DNA from: Dioscorea cayenensis subsp. rotundata
Lineage: Eukaryota > Streptophyta > Magnoliopsida > Dioscoreales > Dioscoreaceae
Assembly: GCF_009730915.1 (NCBI RefSeq)
Contig: NC_052474.1
Location: 5,553,501-5,617,500, forward strand
DNA length: 64,000 nt
Reading direction: 5' to 3'
The notes under the pieces are model-generated. The model saw only the letters and a program-made list of their open reading frames with translations. It had not been told where the DNA came from and did not search any database. This document shows positions 10,191 to 21,709 of the stretch, in pieces. Every line of letters starts with the position of its first letter. Position 1 is the first letter of the stretch. A program made the position numbers and the translations under genes.

Positions 10191-12420
10191 GAATTTTCAC
10201 AAGCTTCGGCTTTCAGGCTTGTGAAACTTTTTGCAACTTGTGAACTCTCCAACGCTTTATCCTTGAGGATGTTGAGCTCATTTGTTGACTTGTTCGAAAC
10301 TTGGATCTTTGATTTTGAACTTGCATCTTAGATTTTGATTTGGAACTTGATTTGATTTTTCATAAGCTTCGGCTTTCATGCTTGTAAAGCTTTTGGCAAC
10401 TTATGAACTCTCCAACACTTTAACTTTGAGGTTGTTGAGCTCATTTGTTGATTCATTTGAAACTTGAAACTTAGATCTTTGACATTTGACCTTTTTCCAT
10501 CTTAGAATTTTTTTATTTTTGAACTTGATTTGATTTTTTTCATAAGCTTGACTTTCATGCTTGTGAGTTATTTACAACTTGTGAACTCTCCAACGCTTTA
10601 TCCTTTAGGTTGTTGAGCTCATTTGTTGATTTATTTGGAACTTGGATCTTTGATTTTGCATCTTTGATTTAATTTGGATTTCAAGCTGTGGATTACCTAT
10701 GTTGATGAATCACAAAACTTTGTTTTCGACCTTTTCATAAACTTCGGTCATCGTGCTTGTGAAGCTTTTTTTTGCAACTTGTGAACTATTCAACGCCTTA
10801 ACTTTGAGGTTGTTGAACTCATTTGTTGACTTGTTTGAAACTTGGAACTTGGACTTTTCAGTTATCATCTTGAATTTGATTTGGAACTTGATTTGATTTT
10901 TTTATGAGCTTCGGCCTTCAGGCTTGTGAGGCTTTTTGTAACTTGTGAACTCTTCCACTCTTCATCCTTGAGGTTGTTGGGTTCATTTGTTGAATTTAAA
11001 TTTTTTGATTTGATTTGGAACTTCATTTGAATTTTCATAAGCTTCGGCCTTTAGGCTTGTGAAACATTTTGCAACTTGTGAACTCTTCAACACTTCAACT
11101 TTGAGGTTGTTGAGCTCATTTGTTGATTTGTTTGAAACTTGAAACTTGGGTCTTAGACTTTGAACTTGCTCCTTGGGAATTTGATTATGTATCTTAAACT
11201 TTGATTTGGATTTCAAGTTGTGGATCCTTTGTATTGATGAATCACAAACTTGGTTTGACTTTTTCATGAGCTTCGGCTTTTTATGCTTGTGAAAGCTTTT
11301 TACAACTCATGAACTCTTGACTCTTCATCCCTCGAGGTCGTTGAGCTCATTTGTTGATTTATTTGAAACTTGAAATTTGGACATTTGATCTTTTTGTATC
11401 TTGGATTTGATTTGGAACTTGACTTGACTTTCCATAAGCTTCGACTCTTGGGCTCGTGAAACTTTTGTGCAACTTATGAACTCCCTCAATGCTTCAACTC
11501 TGAGGTTGTTGAGCTCGTTTATCTTGGATGTTTTGAGTTTGTCTTGAATTTGATCTGGACATTAAGTTATAGATTATCTGCATTGAGGAATCGCAAATAT
11601 GGTTTGGCTTTTCATGAACTTCGGCTTTTATGCTTGTGAAGCTTTTTACAACTTGTGAACTCTTCAACCCTTCATCCTTGAGGTTGTTGGGTTCATTTGT
11701 TGAATTTGCATTCTTTGATTTGATTTGAAACTTGAGTTAATTTTTTTTATAAGCTTCGGCTTTTGGGCTTGTGAAACTTTTGTAACTTGTGAACTCTTCA
11801 ACGCTGTAGTCTCGAGGTTGTCGAGCTCATTTGTTGATTTATTTGAAACTTGGAACTTGGACTTTTTAGTTTGCATCTTGAATTTGATTTGAAACTTGAT
11901 TTGATTTCTTTATAAGCTTTGGCCTTCAAGCTTGTGAGGCTTTTTGCAACTTGTGAACTCTTCAACCTTTTAACTCCTAGGTTGTTGAACTCATTTTCTG
12001 ATTTGTTTGAAATTTGTATCTTGAACTTTGAAACTTGCATTTTGGGCATTTGAACTTGAATCATGGATTTGATTTGAATTTCAAGTTGTAGATTCTCTGC
12101 ATTGATGAATCACAAACTTGGTTTGGCTTGTCATGAACTTCGGCTTTTATGCTTGTGAAACTTTTTTGCAACTTCTGAACTCTTCAACGCTTTAGCTTTG
12201 AGGTTGTTGAGCTCATTGGTTGATTCATTTGAAATTTGCATCTTGAATTTTGAAACTTGCATTTTGGATTTGATTTGGAACTTGATTTGATTTTTTTTTT
12301 ATAAGCTTCAGCTTTCATGCTTGTGAAGCTTTTTGTAACTTGTGAACTCTTCAACACTTTAACTCTGAGGTTGTTGAGCTCATTTGTTGATTCATCATTT
12401 TTTTTAATGCCTTGATTTTG
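10190..12420 (-). repeat. Degenerate tandem array, 13 units, with a coding-like minus-strand reading
   Basis: Thirteen copies of the core GAGGTTGTTGAGCTCATTTG (plus strand) start near 10266, 10427, 10606, 10807, 10970, 11104, 11333, 11502, 11681, 11812, 11979, 12200 and 12367. Spacings are 131-229 bases, mostly about 165. Four longer intervals contain an extra segment around GATGAATCACAAACTTGGTT. Read on the minus strand, units give related peptides of the form KSTNELNNLKVxxLKSSQVAK followed by SFTSLKAEAYENSNQVPNQ. The frame breaks between units, so no intact protein is encoded. Units 5 and 9 share a GGGTTCATTTGTTGAATTT variant and are followed by short intervals (134 and 131), which hints at duplication of multi-unit blocks. 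It may be a decayed repetitive gene or a TE-internal repeat. Confidence 0.75.
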
Positions 12421-12489
12421 ATTTGATTTTTTTTCCTCTCTCTTTTTTTTTTGTTTTAAAATGCTTGGCTTTTGAAGATCTTGAAATAT

Positions 12490-12940
12490 CTTCATCACTC
12501 TTAAGAGAATCAATGGCCTCAAACAGGGTCCATGAGCTCAAAAAGAGTTTTATGGGTTTTGGAATTTTTCATCACTCGAAAGAGAGTCAATGACCTCAAA
12601 CAAGGTCCATGAGCTCAAAGAGAGTTTTTACTCGATTTTTGGAATTTTTTTCATCACTCGAAGAGAGTCAATGGCCTCAAACAAGGTCCCATGAGCTCAA
12701 AGAGAGTTTTATCGGTTTTGAATTTTTTTCATCACTCCAAAGAGAGTCAATGGCCTCAAATAGGGTCCATAAGCTCAAAGAGAGTTTTAAAGGGTTTTGG
12801 AATTTTTTGTCACTCGAAAGAGAGTTAATGGCCTCAAACAGGGTCCATTAGCTCAAAGAAATTTGTCATCACTCCAAAGAGAGTTAATGGCCTCAAACAG
12901 GGTTCAAGAGCTCAAAAAGAGTTTTAAAAGAATCTTCAAT
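12490..12940. repeat. 78-80 bp tandem satellite, about six copies
   Basis: Copies of AGAGAGTCAATGGCCTCAAA, then CAGGGTCCATGAGCTCAAAG, then AGAGTTTTA, a T-rich stretch and CATCACTCGAA start at about 12505, 12584, 12664, 12742, 12820 and 12878. One unit is shortened to about 58 bases. The array directly abuts the larger array on its left. Short ORFs across it arise from the repetition. Confidence 0.85.
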
Positions 12941-13704
12941 AGCCAATCCGCTTCCGTGATTGTTAAGAGGCAATGAAGAGGCCCTCCAAAAGAGAGCAAT
13001 CGACATGCATTAGACATCACGGTAAGCTTAAGGGGGTCTTGTGAAATTACCAAAGTACCCCTCATCTTCGCTAAAAAAATCCTTCTTTTTTTCTTTTCTT
13101 TTTTTCTTTTTCTTCTGCATTGAGGCCCTCTAACTTTTTCATTTTTCACATTTTATGAAATTTTTGCAAATGAACCCCCAAACTTTCATATTTTTCATAT
13201 TTTTTTCATGGCTTTTTTGCAGCTTAAACCCTCGAGCTTTCATATTTTCGCACATTTTCACAATTTTTGCATATGTGTCCTCAAATACTTCGCTTTTTTT
13301 ACTTATCCATAGATTTTTGCAATGAATCCCTAATTTTTTTCTACAAAAATTTTTTTGCCAAATTTTTATAACGAGCCCCTTCTCTCTCTTTCCTCTTTTT
13401 TTAACAAAGAATCCAAATATCGAATGAATAACATTCTGTCTCGGATTACATCGAAATATTAGCCAAATCTAAAGGCCAAGACATGAGATGGAGGTTTTGA
13501 TTACTGAAAAGCTATCTGTGCAAGTAATACATAAAGACATGCTACTATGGTATATAACTCATTAATAATTTAAGCAAGGAATGCATGGTTCACTAAAAGC
13601 AATCCACGATGCATGTCCCACCATGACTAATATTCACATAGGAATGAATGAACGAGTGAAGCACGGGTTATGAGAATTTTTTTGTTTTTGTAAAAACTAA
13701 AAAT
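12941..13704. other. Spacer between satellite and orphan ORF
   Basis: The sequence contains T-rich tracts (13085-13130 and 13150-13420) with loosely repeated phrases of the form AACTTTCATATTTTTCA. No gene is recognised. Confidence 0.3.
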
Positions 13705-14094
13705 CTAGGCATTTTGCATGGATGCAACTAGAATATGTATATGTATAAATATTTTTGAATAGAATTCTATAAGAGCATCTACCTCTTCGAAGTCATAAGC
13801 ACCGACGAGTTTCTCAAGCATGCCCTCGAGATTTGTGCTAGGGGTTCGAACATCATCTTGCTTGTCGTGGTGGAGCAATTGATCTTTTTCTTTCTTTTTA
13901 TAGGGAAACATCAAAAATGCCAACAAGTCGATTTGATGAAGAACTTCATCGATGATCTTTTTATGATTGAATGTTGTCTCTGCCATTGATCTTCTCATTG
14001 CCTCGGGATTGAGATCGAGATATGGGATCGGAGAAGAAAACAAGCAACGAGGCTTCTTAGGGATTCCGCCGAGTGGTGACGTGGCCGAAGCCAT
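13705..14094 (-). CDS. Orphan ORF, 129 codons, unknown
   Basis: I do not recognise this ORF. From the ATG at 14094 it reads MASATSPLGGIPKKPRCLFS, then a region with PYLDLNPEAMRRSMAE and a helical stretch (HKKIIDEVLHQIDLLAFLM). A Lys/Asp/His-rich linker and an acidic segment (LEKLVGAYDFEEVDALIEF) follow. The first 60 codons are less AT-rich than the surroundings and use all codon positions as a real exon would. The tail becomes AT-rich and low in complexity. A long pyrimidine tract (14205-14480 on the plus strand) lies just upstream. It may be the first exon of a decayed gene whose downstream part is the array at 10.2-12.4 kb, a captured gene fragment, or chance. Confidence 0.3.
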   Translation of the reverse strand: MASATSPLGGIPKKPRCLFSSPIPYLDLNPEAMRRSMAETTFNHKKIIDEVLHQIDLLAFLMFPYKKKEKDQLLHHDKQDDVRTPSTNLEGMLEKLVGAYDFEEVDALIEFYSKIFIHIHILVASMQNA

Positions 14095-14204
14095 ATACAT
14101 CGTCACCACCACTGTTGTACTTCATCTTATCCTTGACTTTCTTTGGCTCATCTTGTGGTAGAGAAAAGAGAGTGGGAGAGGAACTAATAGAGCCGAAGGA
14201 CCAT

Positions 14205-16104
14205 TGTCAGACTTTCTTTCTTCCTTTTCAGTCTCTCCTCCTTCTCTTCTTTTTTTCTCGATCCCTGCTCTCTTCTTTTTTTCCCCGTTTTTTTCCCCCT
14301 TTTTTTCTCTCTTTTTCCACAAATCCTCAACTTCCCCAAAAATCCTCAACCCCCGAGAGATTTTTTCCTTCTTCACTTTTTTTAAATTTCAAAATCCCTT
14401 CTTATCTTATCCATTTCTTTTTATTTCTTTTTTTATATTCTCACTCATTTTTATTATTTTTTTATTTTAATTTAATTTATTATTTTTTTTCACGTGACAA
14501 TTTCGGTGCACATTCATTTTAGCCCTCATATATATTTTTTATTTGATTTTTTTTTCTAATATTTTTTTCTTCTATTTCTTCTTTTTTAAAAAAAAAGTCT
14601 ATATAAACAATAAGCATTTTAAACATATAAGGAAGGTGTTTATCCCTTTACTCAAGGGAGATTCTATAAACTCTAAATTATTAAATTTTCTTTTTAATTT
14701 TTTATTTGCGGTATTTAAGTTATATCTATTTCAAAAATCTAGTTGATATATATATATATATATACTTATTACTTATTACTTATTAAAGATTGTTTGATCA
14801 TCAGAAATTGCATAGAAAAATATCATATTTCATTACGTTGTTTTAAAAACAACATTCACGATAGGAAATATTATATTTTTTTTATCATTTTTAATTTTAG
14901 ATTAAAAATAAATCAAAAGCTTTTTTATAATATTATTCATGCCAACTTGTTTAATGGTTTCTAATGGTTTCTAAGAAGAATAAAAAGAATCATTTCTCTA
15001 TATATTGCTTATAAATTTTATATAAAAACAGCTGTTAACACTTAACTTGATCTTGTTTGATTAGTGTTAATTAAGTTTATCACAACTCACCGACACGTAA
15101 CTTATTATTTTAATTTATTCAGAGTCAATGGTAGATAAGAATAAACAAATGTTCATACACTTTTTTTTTTAATCAAAGAAACCTCTTTGCACTTTCCTAA
15201 GTCCAACAATAGAACACCAAACTCTTTTAAAAAAAATTCCAAAATGTGCAACAACTGCATTGTTTTATCTAGCCATCAACCTCTCTTTCTCACATTCCAA
15301 ATTAAATACAAAAATCAAGAACTAAAAAATTAATTTAAATTGAAGACTCAATTATATTTTGTGTAAATAAATGTTGGTCCAATGGAAACAGACCAAGTCA
15401 TCTTCAAAATGGTCTTCCAAGGAAGGTTGGTCAACTTTTGCATGTACAAAACAAAAATCAAACTTAGCTACTTATAATAAAAAAAGTACATATATGCATA
15501 TATATATATATATATAATAGTATAGATTATATATTAATGAAATTTCAAAACTTTAAGGAAAAATGTTATTGCCCCTCCTCAAGCACCAAGACAAAACTTT
15601 TACCAAAATTTTCAAACAAAAAAAGCTATGATGTGATTGTGGCTAAATCTTGAATTCAACATAAATCTTTGACATCTTAAAAACTTTTCCCTTGTTTAAT
15701 TTTAATTTATATGATGTTAAATTTGTGATAGTGAAAAAATTTGATTGGTTGAGAGAGGTGAACAAGAAAGAGTTATAATAATATTTTAATTGATGATATT
15801 TATAAGAATTATAAATATAAGTAAGGTCTCAAAGGACCATGATATAATTTCAATGGACATTAAGGTCACTCTAAGTTTGCAGGTGAAAATCCCTTTTTTA
15901 AAAAAAATAATTCAAGGAAGAGAACATCAGGTAATTAATATTAAGAAGATGACTTTGTCACCATATTTTTGTAATATTTTTTAAATGTAGAGAAGTATAT
16001 TGGAGATACATGCTTATGAGCATCTGTTAATCCATATTCCTCTATTACCTGATCAATTCATAAGCTTTTGTCAAACCCACTTCCATTTTATTTTATTTTA
16101 TTTT

Positions 16105-16137
<33 letters not shown>

Positions 16138-17150
16138 CTAAACGATAAACACCTCCATTTAAAATAACTCACTTCCATTTTTTTCTTCCTACATCTCTCC
16201 CATGTTAGTTTATAAAAAAAGAAAAATTATTATAAATAGAGTTATGCAATAAATAATTTTTTGAAAAGTAAAAAAAAATAAAAATACTTAATACAAAAAA
16301 ACAACTAAAGAGAAAAACATGTAAAAAAAAAGGAATTAGCATCAACAACAAGAGGATCACATTTAGAAATATAAAATAAAATAAGAAAAAAAAGGATGAT
16401 GAACACAGATGAGAGAAAAACAAAAGAAGAAGATAAAACTTTTGGTAATTAAAAAATTAATTTGATGTTTAAATTGCAGACGGGTTATAAATAGAATCAA
16501 TTAGCACATTCACATCATAGGTTAAAAACTCAAGGTTTTGATATTTTACATCAATGTATTTCAGTGGCGATTTATTGGACTCAAACATTCACAAGTATAT
16601 TTCAATCAATTTACGTCTATAGTATATATATAGTTAATTGATTTTCAATTTCTGGAAGTTGACTAAATTTAATCGCTTAACCCTTTACACAAGAACTCAT
16701 TTAATGAAGATTGCTAACTAACTAGACGCACACTTAATTAATTGCATAATTCATGCAAATTTATTAATCTAATTTAAAGCACAGTTTTAGCATGTGGTCA
16801 TTTCAATTAATTAATTAGCCAAAGTCAAAAAGAAAGTCAATTAGAGGATGCTTAAGTGGATGATAATTTTAGATTTATTGTATAAATTAAATTAGTTTTG
16901 TTTTACTCTAATCAAGTTTTACGTAAGACGCACATTATTATTTTTTGTTTGTCTTACTTTAAGCAATTTAATTTCGGCTTTGTCCACATTATATATATAT
17001 ATATATATATAATTTTTTTTTTTATTTGTCAACTAGCCATTAAGACCTCTTTTTTGTTGTTTTAAAATATACATTTTAATATCATAAATTGTTAATAGTT
17101 AATATCAACTATATGTAACTTTATTTTAATCAATTTTATTTATGGCGCCA
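14205..17150. other. Gene-free AT-rich region with pyrimidine tract and microsatellites
   Basis: Positions 14205-14480 form an almost pure C/T tract on the plus strand. Beyond it lie TA runs (about 14744, 15497 and 16991), an (ATTT)n run (about 16085-16130) and poly-A/T stretches. Short ORFs here are low-complexity. I see no gene, RNA gene or bounded element. Confidence 0.4.
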
Positions 17151-18222
17151 TGTTGAGTCTGACGACATGGATTGGCATTATGTGACAAGCCAAGAAGTGA
17201 CATGGCAAAGGAAGATGACGTGACAATGATGACTTCGCAAAAAAGAGAAATGACTAGGATGATGATGTAGCTATAGCTTGATGACATGGCATATGAAGAT
17301 ATGAGACTAGAAGATCATGATGGGAGACCATGTTTAGAAGAAATTCCTCTCAATGGTTCATGTAATGATCAACTAATTTTGGAAAGCGCATCAAGTTAAA
17401 CGGATCTCTTCAAAAAAAGTAAGTTTTATCTTAGACATGATTTGATCTATTCTTGGTAAGATCAGAGATGATAAATAATATCTTTAATAGAACTCCTTTT
17501 AAAAAGATCTATCTTAAAAAGAGAGGAATATTATATTGTTGGCATGAATAAAGATCATCATGGAGATTGTATAAAGCTTAGTTTGGTGTAAAGCTATTTG
17601 AAGACACAAACTAAATTAGGTAAGAAGAAGCCAATGGGATTATCAAGACCATATTTAGCAACATAATATGAAGGGAAATCTAAGAGCTAATTATGCGCGG
17701 AGATAATCAAGGAGACAAATCATATATGGAAGATTGACTGAAAATTTGATTGTAGATTTAAAGATCCAAGCATGGATGATTGGAGATTATACTTGAAGAT
17801 ATTGAAGGCTAAAATTGTATAAGATGAGATCAAGTTTAGTAATAATATTTCCATGAGTCAAACGAAGATCATTTGGGAAGACCAAACTTGGACCAAGTTT
17901 GGAAAGAAGATAGGGAGATCTTCGGTGACCATCTTTGCTGAGATAGTTGGTGTGCCTTGGTAGGTGCGACCCTCGGGAGAGGGACAACTGAAGTGACGTG
18001 AGGAATGAAGCAGCTGCAGGCAGGAGGAGTTCGGGTCAAGTCAACTGCTACGAGGCGGATTGAAGGAACCGGGAAGGTTGAAGGTCGCAAATTCGGGTGC
18101 AACTAGCTAGAACTCAGTCATGTTCAGTAAGGTGAGTAATGTTGCAACTGGGTGATGCAACATTTAACTTTGGAAAGTGTCCAAGTTAGGTAGCCGCGGA
18201 GAATTCTAAAAGATGAAGGATC

Positions 18223-19372
18223 TAACTGCATTCATTCTTCACTGTCGCATCATGTTTATAAGCTCAAGAAAACTCTTTATGGTTTCAAGCAAGCTCCAAG
18301 AGCTTGGTACCAAGAACTCAAGGGTTTTCTTCTTCAATTTGGTTTCAAGAATTCTGTCGCTGATTCCTCTCTGTTTGTTTACAATATGGATGGTGTTTGT
18401 CTTTATTTCTTGGTTTATGTTGATGATATCATTCTCACTGGTAACAATGATCGATTTCTCGAATCGTTTGTCATCCAACTTGGCCAGAGATTTTCCTTGA
18501 AAGATCTTGGCGTCCTACATCAATTCTTGGGTGTTAAGGTGATTCACACCCCTACTTGTCTTTTTTTGTCTCAACATCGTCATATTTCTAATCTCTTGGA
18601 ATCCTTCTCTATGGCTGGAGCTAAAGGAGTCACTACTCCCATGTGCTCATCTACACCTCTATTACTTAAGGATGGCTCCCCTCCAATAGATCCCACTCCT
18701 TTTAGAAAGCTTGTTGGTGGACTTCAATATTTATCTCTCACTCGCCCGAATGTTTCATTTGCTGTTAATCGTCTCTCCCAATTTATGCATTCCCTTATTG
18801 AAATTCATTAGACAGCATTGAAATGAGTTCTTCGTTATCTCAAGAACACTATTTTTCATGGTCTTTTTCTACGTAAAGACATTGCTCTTCACTTACGGGC
18901 ATTCAATGACTCAGATTGGGGTGGAAATCATGATGATGGTCGCTCCATTGCAGCTTATCTTATTTATCAAGGCTCTAATGCTATTTCCTGGAAATCATGC
19001 CGTCAAAAGACCGTTTCGCACTCTTCAACAGAATCTGAATACAAAGCACTTGCTAACACTGTTGTTGATATTATGTGGATTGAAAATCTTCTTCATGAGT
19101 TAGGGATCAAATTATCTCAGCCTCCATCATTGTTTTGTGATAACATAGGTGCTACTTATCTTTGTGCCAACCCAGTCTTCCATTCCAGAATGAAACATAT
19201 TTCTCTTGATTATCATTTTGTCCAAGAATGTGTCACAAATGGGCAACTCATAGTTCATCACATCTCCACTAAAGATCAGCTGGTCGATGTCCTCACTAAA
19301 GCCTTAAGTCGTCAACAATTTATTGTTCTTCGGTCCAAGATTGGAGTCTCCAATGGGGAAGTGGCCTGTTAA
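18223..19372 (+). pseudogene. copia reverse transcriptase-RNase H, broken by two nonsense codons
   Basis: One reading frame runs through the whole region. It contains [12 protein letters not shown], the RT catalytic box YVDDI (about 18416-18430), the downstream [19 protein letters not shown] block, and the RNase H landmarks [15 protein letters not shown] and the DN acidic motif. The reading is interrupted only by TAG at 18809-18811 and TGA at 18824-18826. At these positions copia proteins usually have Trp and Arg, so both are transitions of the kind produced by deamination of methylated cytosine. No frameshift is seen, which suggests moderate age. It is non-functional because of the stops and the missing N-terminal domains. 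Confidence 0.88.
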
Positions 19373-19571
19373 ACTGATCTCAAAAGATCAAGAATCTACC
19401 AAGTCAAATATTAGTTAGCTTAGTCTTATCTATAGTTTTGTTTTGCTTAAATGTAATCTTCCATTAGATGCCATATCTTTCTGTTGTAACAAACTTTATT
19501 ACTCATTTGTATTTACTGTATTTAACGTCCATATGACTTAATAAAATACACACAACTCTTCAACACAACCA
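19367..19571 (+). repeat. 3' LTR of the copia fragment
   Basis: The LTR starts with TG directly after the purine-rich tract and ends with a CA in the CTTCAACACAACCA stretch. AATAAAATAC near 19540 could serve as a polyadenylation signal. No partner LTR is present in the window. Confidence 0.65.
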
Positions 19572-19964
19572 GTGTTTTTACGTCTATATAAGATATAATG
19601 TTTGAAGATTTAGGATGAGCCACAAGGGAGAGACCCTTCGGTGAGGGTTTAGGAGAGTGGGCATCAGGCAATCTTAAGAGGGTATTCTTTATCTTGAGAG
19701 AGTAAGGGAGAGTTGTACTCTTTATGCTATCACCTTTTTTAGTGGATTATTTCTCCGGGCTTGGCCCTCTAGATGTAAGCAAGATTGTGCCGAACTGGGT
19801 TACCAAGTTACTTGTTTTCTTTCTCTTGCTTGATTGTACGTGCGTGTTCCTTATTCTAGTGAGTTTTTGAGTGACTCTTCTAATCACACTACCTACAGAA
19901 CTATCACGCTATAATAATGCAGTGTGTACTCCAAAATTATTCTCTTACAAATGTTTTGTTCTAT

Positions 19965-20375
19965 TATCTATAGAATTATAATACCATTGATATCCTAACT
20001 ATACAGTCGACAACTTGAGTATATATGTCCTTTATTATTATAGAGTGAACATCATCAAAATCATCAAAGCAGTTGTGTCTTGCACTTTGTCTTTTTTTTT
20101 TTTTAAATTTATTTGTTTGTTTGTTTTGTCTATGAGAACTTCACCCAATGATTATATATCTCCTAGCTCCTAGTTATTTATGTTGTTAGTCTTTTTCTCG
20201 TATTTTGTCTTTTATCTTGGTTTTGGTTGTTTCTCATTGCTCAAATGTTTGTACTATTTTGTGTATTACTGACAATAATTTACTTACTTTATTCAATAAA
20301 AATAAAAATAAAATGTTAAAAGCAAAATTAATACTATTCATATAGACACACATATATATTAAAAACAAGTAATGT
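19965..20375. other. Intergenic, nothing recognised
   Basis: AT-rich spacer with a poly-T run near 20090 and no gene, RNA or element boundary that I can support. Confidence 0.35.
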
Positions 20376-20624
20376 ATGAGAAGTGGAGTGCATATCAACG
20401 CTGTCCAATCAATTATGTAGAGCGACAAAGAAGAGAGGGAGTGATGGAGATGTGTGCATATATAATCCATCATTATATCTTATTTTAAAAATATTTGTAT
20501 TATTACAAATAAAAATTTCCCGAGTAAGTCGTCATTTAAAGTTTCCATCAATATTAAATTTATAAACTGTGCCAAAAATCAGAGGTGAAAAATGTGAAAT
20601 CTTGATTAAAATTATATTATAAAG

Positions 20625-20830
20625 GCATTTTCTTAGTTTGGTGGTAAATGCACTTAGAAGTATATGGTCAGGTGTTGATTCAAAACCCCATGCTAGCTGT
20701 ACTGTTTATAGCATTATTTATATATTGGTTTTGGGTCTGGGTATTATCTTATAGTTTTGTTGAAATAGGTTTTGATATATCCTCCACATAAAAAGTCATA
20801 TCTTTCTCTTTTAAGATTACATAACAAGAG
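20625..20830 (+). mobile_element. Possible tRNA-derived SINE within copy A
   Basis: The segment reads TTTGGTGGTAAATGCACTTA, then about 30 bases later GTGTTGATTCAAAACCCC. This spacing and wording resemble the A and B boxes of an RNA polymerase III promoter. It falls in the part of copy A that is absent from copy B, which fits a later insertion. Ends and target duplication are not clear. Confidence 0.3.
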
Positions 20831-21121
20831 TATTTATTAGCATATGATTTTTGTAAATCTTCTTAGTATGCACATGACAAATTTTTATTGTCATATATGA
20901 TATCTAAGATGTCTGACCAAGTTAATAAATATAAATAGCTCTTAATAAATCTTTAAGTGAAAGGTATTTATCATCCATTGTTAACTATATATATTATAAA
21001 ACTGAATTGATTATTCAACGTAAAAAATAATAAAATATTATGTTCTTAATATAAAATTTACCGACTAGGTAAAAAATGATTAACCTCATGGTCCACAATT
21101 AGAATGACTTTATTGTAAAAG

Positions 21122-21139
21122 ATAATAATAATAATAATA

Positions 21140-21172
<33 letters not shown>
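21122..21172. repeat. (AAT)n-(ATT)n self-complementary microsatellite
   Basis: A run of about seven ATA/AAT units is followed at once by about ten ATT units. The strand can fold on itself into a perfect hairpin. Confidence 0.85.
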
Positions 21173-21687
21173 ACTATTATTATTTTTATTATAAATTAAA
21201 AAATGTTAAATGAGTTGTCATCCATAATTTCTACCAAAGTCAGATTTATTGACTAGGTTGGAAAGGTTGAAAAAAAAAATTTATTATTTGTCATAAAAAA
21301 ATTATGCAAATTATTTTATGTAAATACAATTAATTTATTGATTGGGAAAAAAAACTAAAGATTACAAATGTGAATTCATGAGTGCATGACTATTATCATT
21401 AAAAAAAAAACATGACTATTATTGCATTAGAAGGATGGATTTAGAAGAACAACGTGGAAGCATAGTAAAAATTATATATATATATATATTTACCAATATA
21501 AAATTTACAAAGTAAACAAACAAAAATGATGAATATGCGATCACAACTGTAATAACAGTAAATTTATTGTTTATTATAGAAAAATATTAAATATATATTT
21601 TTTTAAATATAAATTTCATAAGCCAGGAAAAAGAAAGGATCAAATAGTTTGCATCCTTGTCCCATGATATTGTTTTTGTGTGTGTGT

Positions 21688-21709
21688 GTGACGTGCATGC
21701 ATGCGTCAC
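21688..21709. promoter_or_regulatory. ACGT + RY quasi-palindrome, copy A
   Basis: The site reads GTGACGTGCATGCATGCGTC followed by ACGTG. It combines a central RY motif (CATGCATG) with flanking TGACGTG and TCACGTG boxes, nearly symmetrical. RY elements bind B3 factors such as ABI3 and FUS3, and ACGT boxes bind bZIPs. A TATATATAG box lies about 50 bases downstream (about 21747). It is preserved in copy B. Confidence 0.45.

Larger units (their letters stand above)
18220..19571 (+). mobile_element. Ty1/copia retrotransposon fragment, 5' truncated
   Basis: This is the 3' end of a copia element: the C-terminal half of reverse transcriptase, RNase H, a polypurine tract (GGGGAAGTGG at about 19355-19364) and one 3' LTR of about 200 bases. 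The LTR starts TGTTAAACTGATC at 19367 and ends near 19565-19571. Gag, protease, integrase, the N-terminal RT and a 5' LTR are missing. It is therefore defective and truncated on the left at about 18220. Confidence 0.88.
17535..19960 (+). mobile_element. Probable old LTR (solo or remnant), split by a nested copia insertion
   Basis: The left part (about 17535-18220) begins near TGTTGGCATGAATAAAGATC and resembles an LTR U3 region. The right part (about 19575-19960) has a CTATATAAG promoter box at about 19583. It continues with a GAGGGTTTAGGAGAGTGGGC-type transcribed leader and a TCTCCGGGCTTGGCCCTCTA stretch like the R-U5 of plant LTRs. No coding domain belongs to this outer element. I could not find matching target-site duplications, so both boundaries are approximate. 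The left edge might extend to about 17150. Confidence 0.4.

Noticed and set aside
12490..12940. CRISPR-like regular repeats
   Set aside because: The repeats are head-to-tail with no unique spacers and lie in a plant nuclear context, so this is a satellite.
14073..14522. Plus-strand ORFs rich in Ser, Phe and Leu
   Set aside because: They are translations of a pyrimidine tract and run antisense to the orphan ORF.
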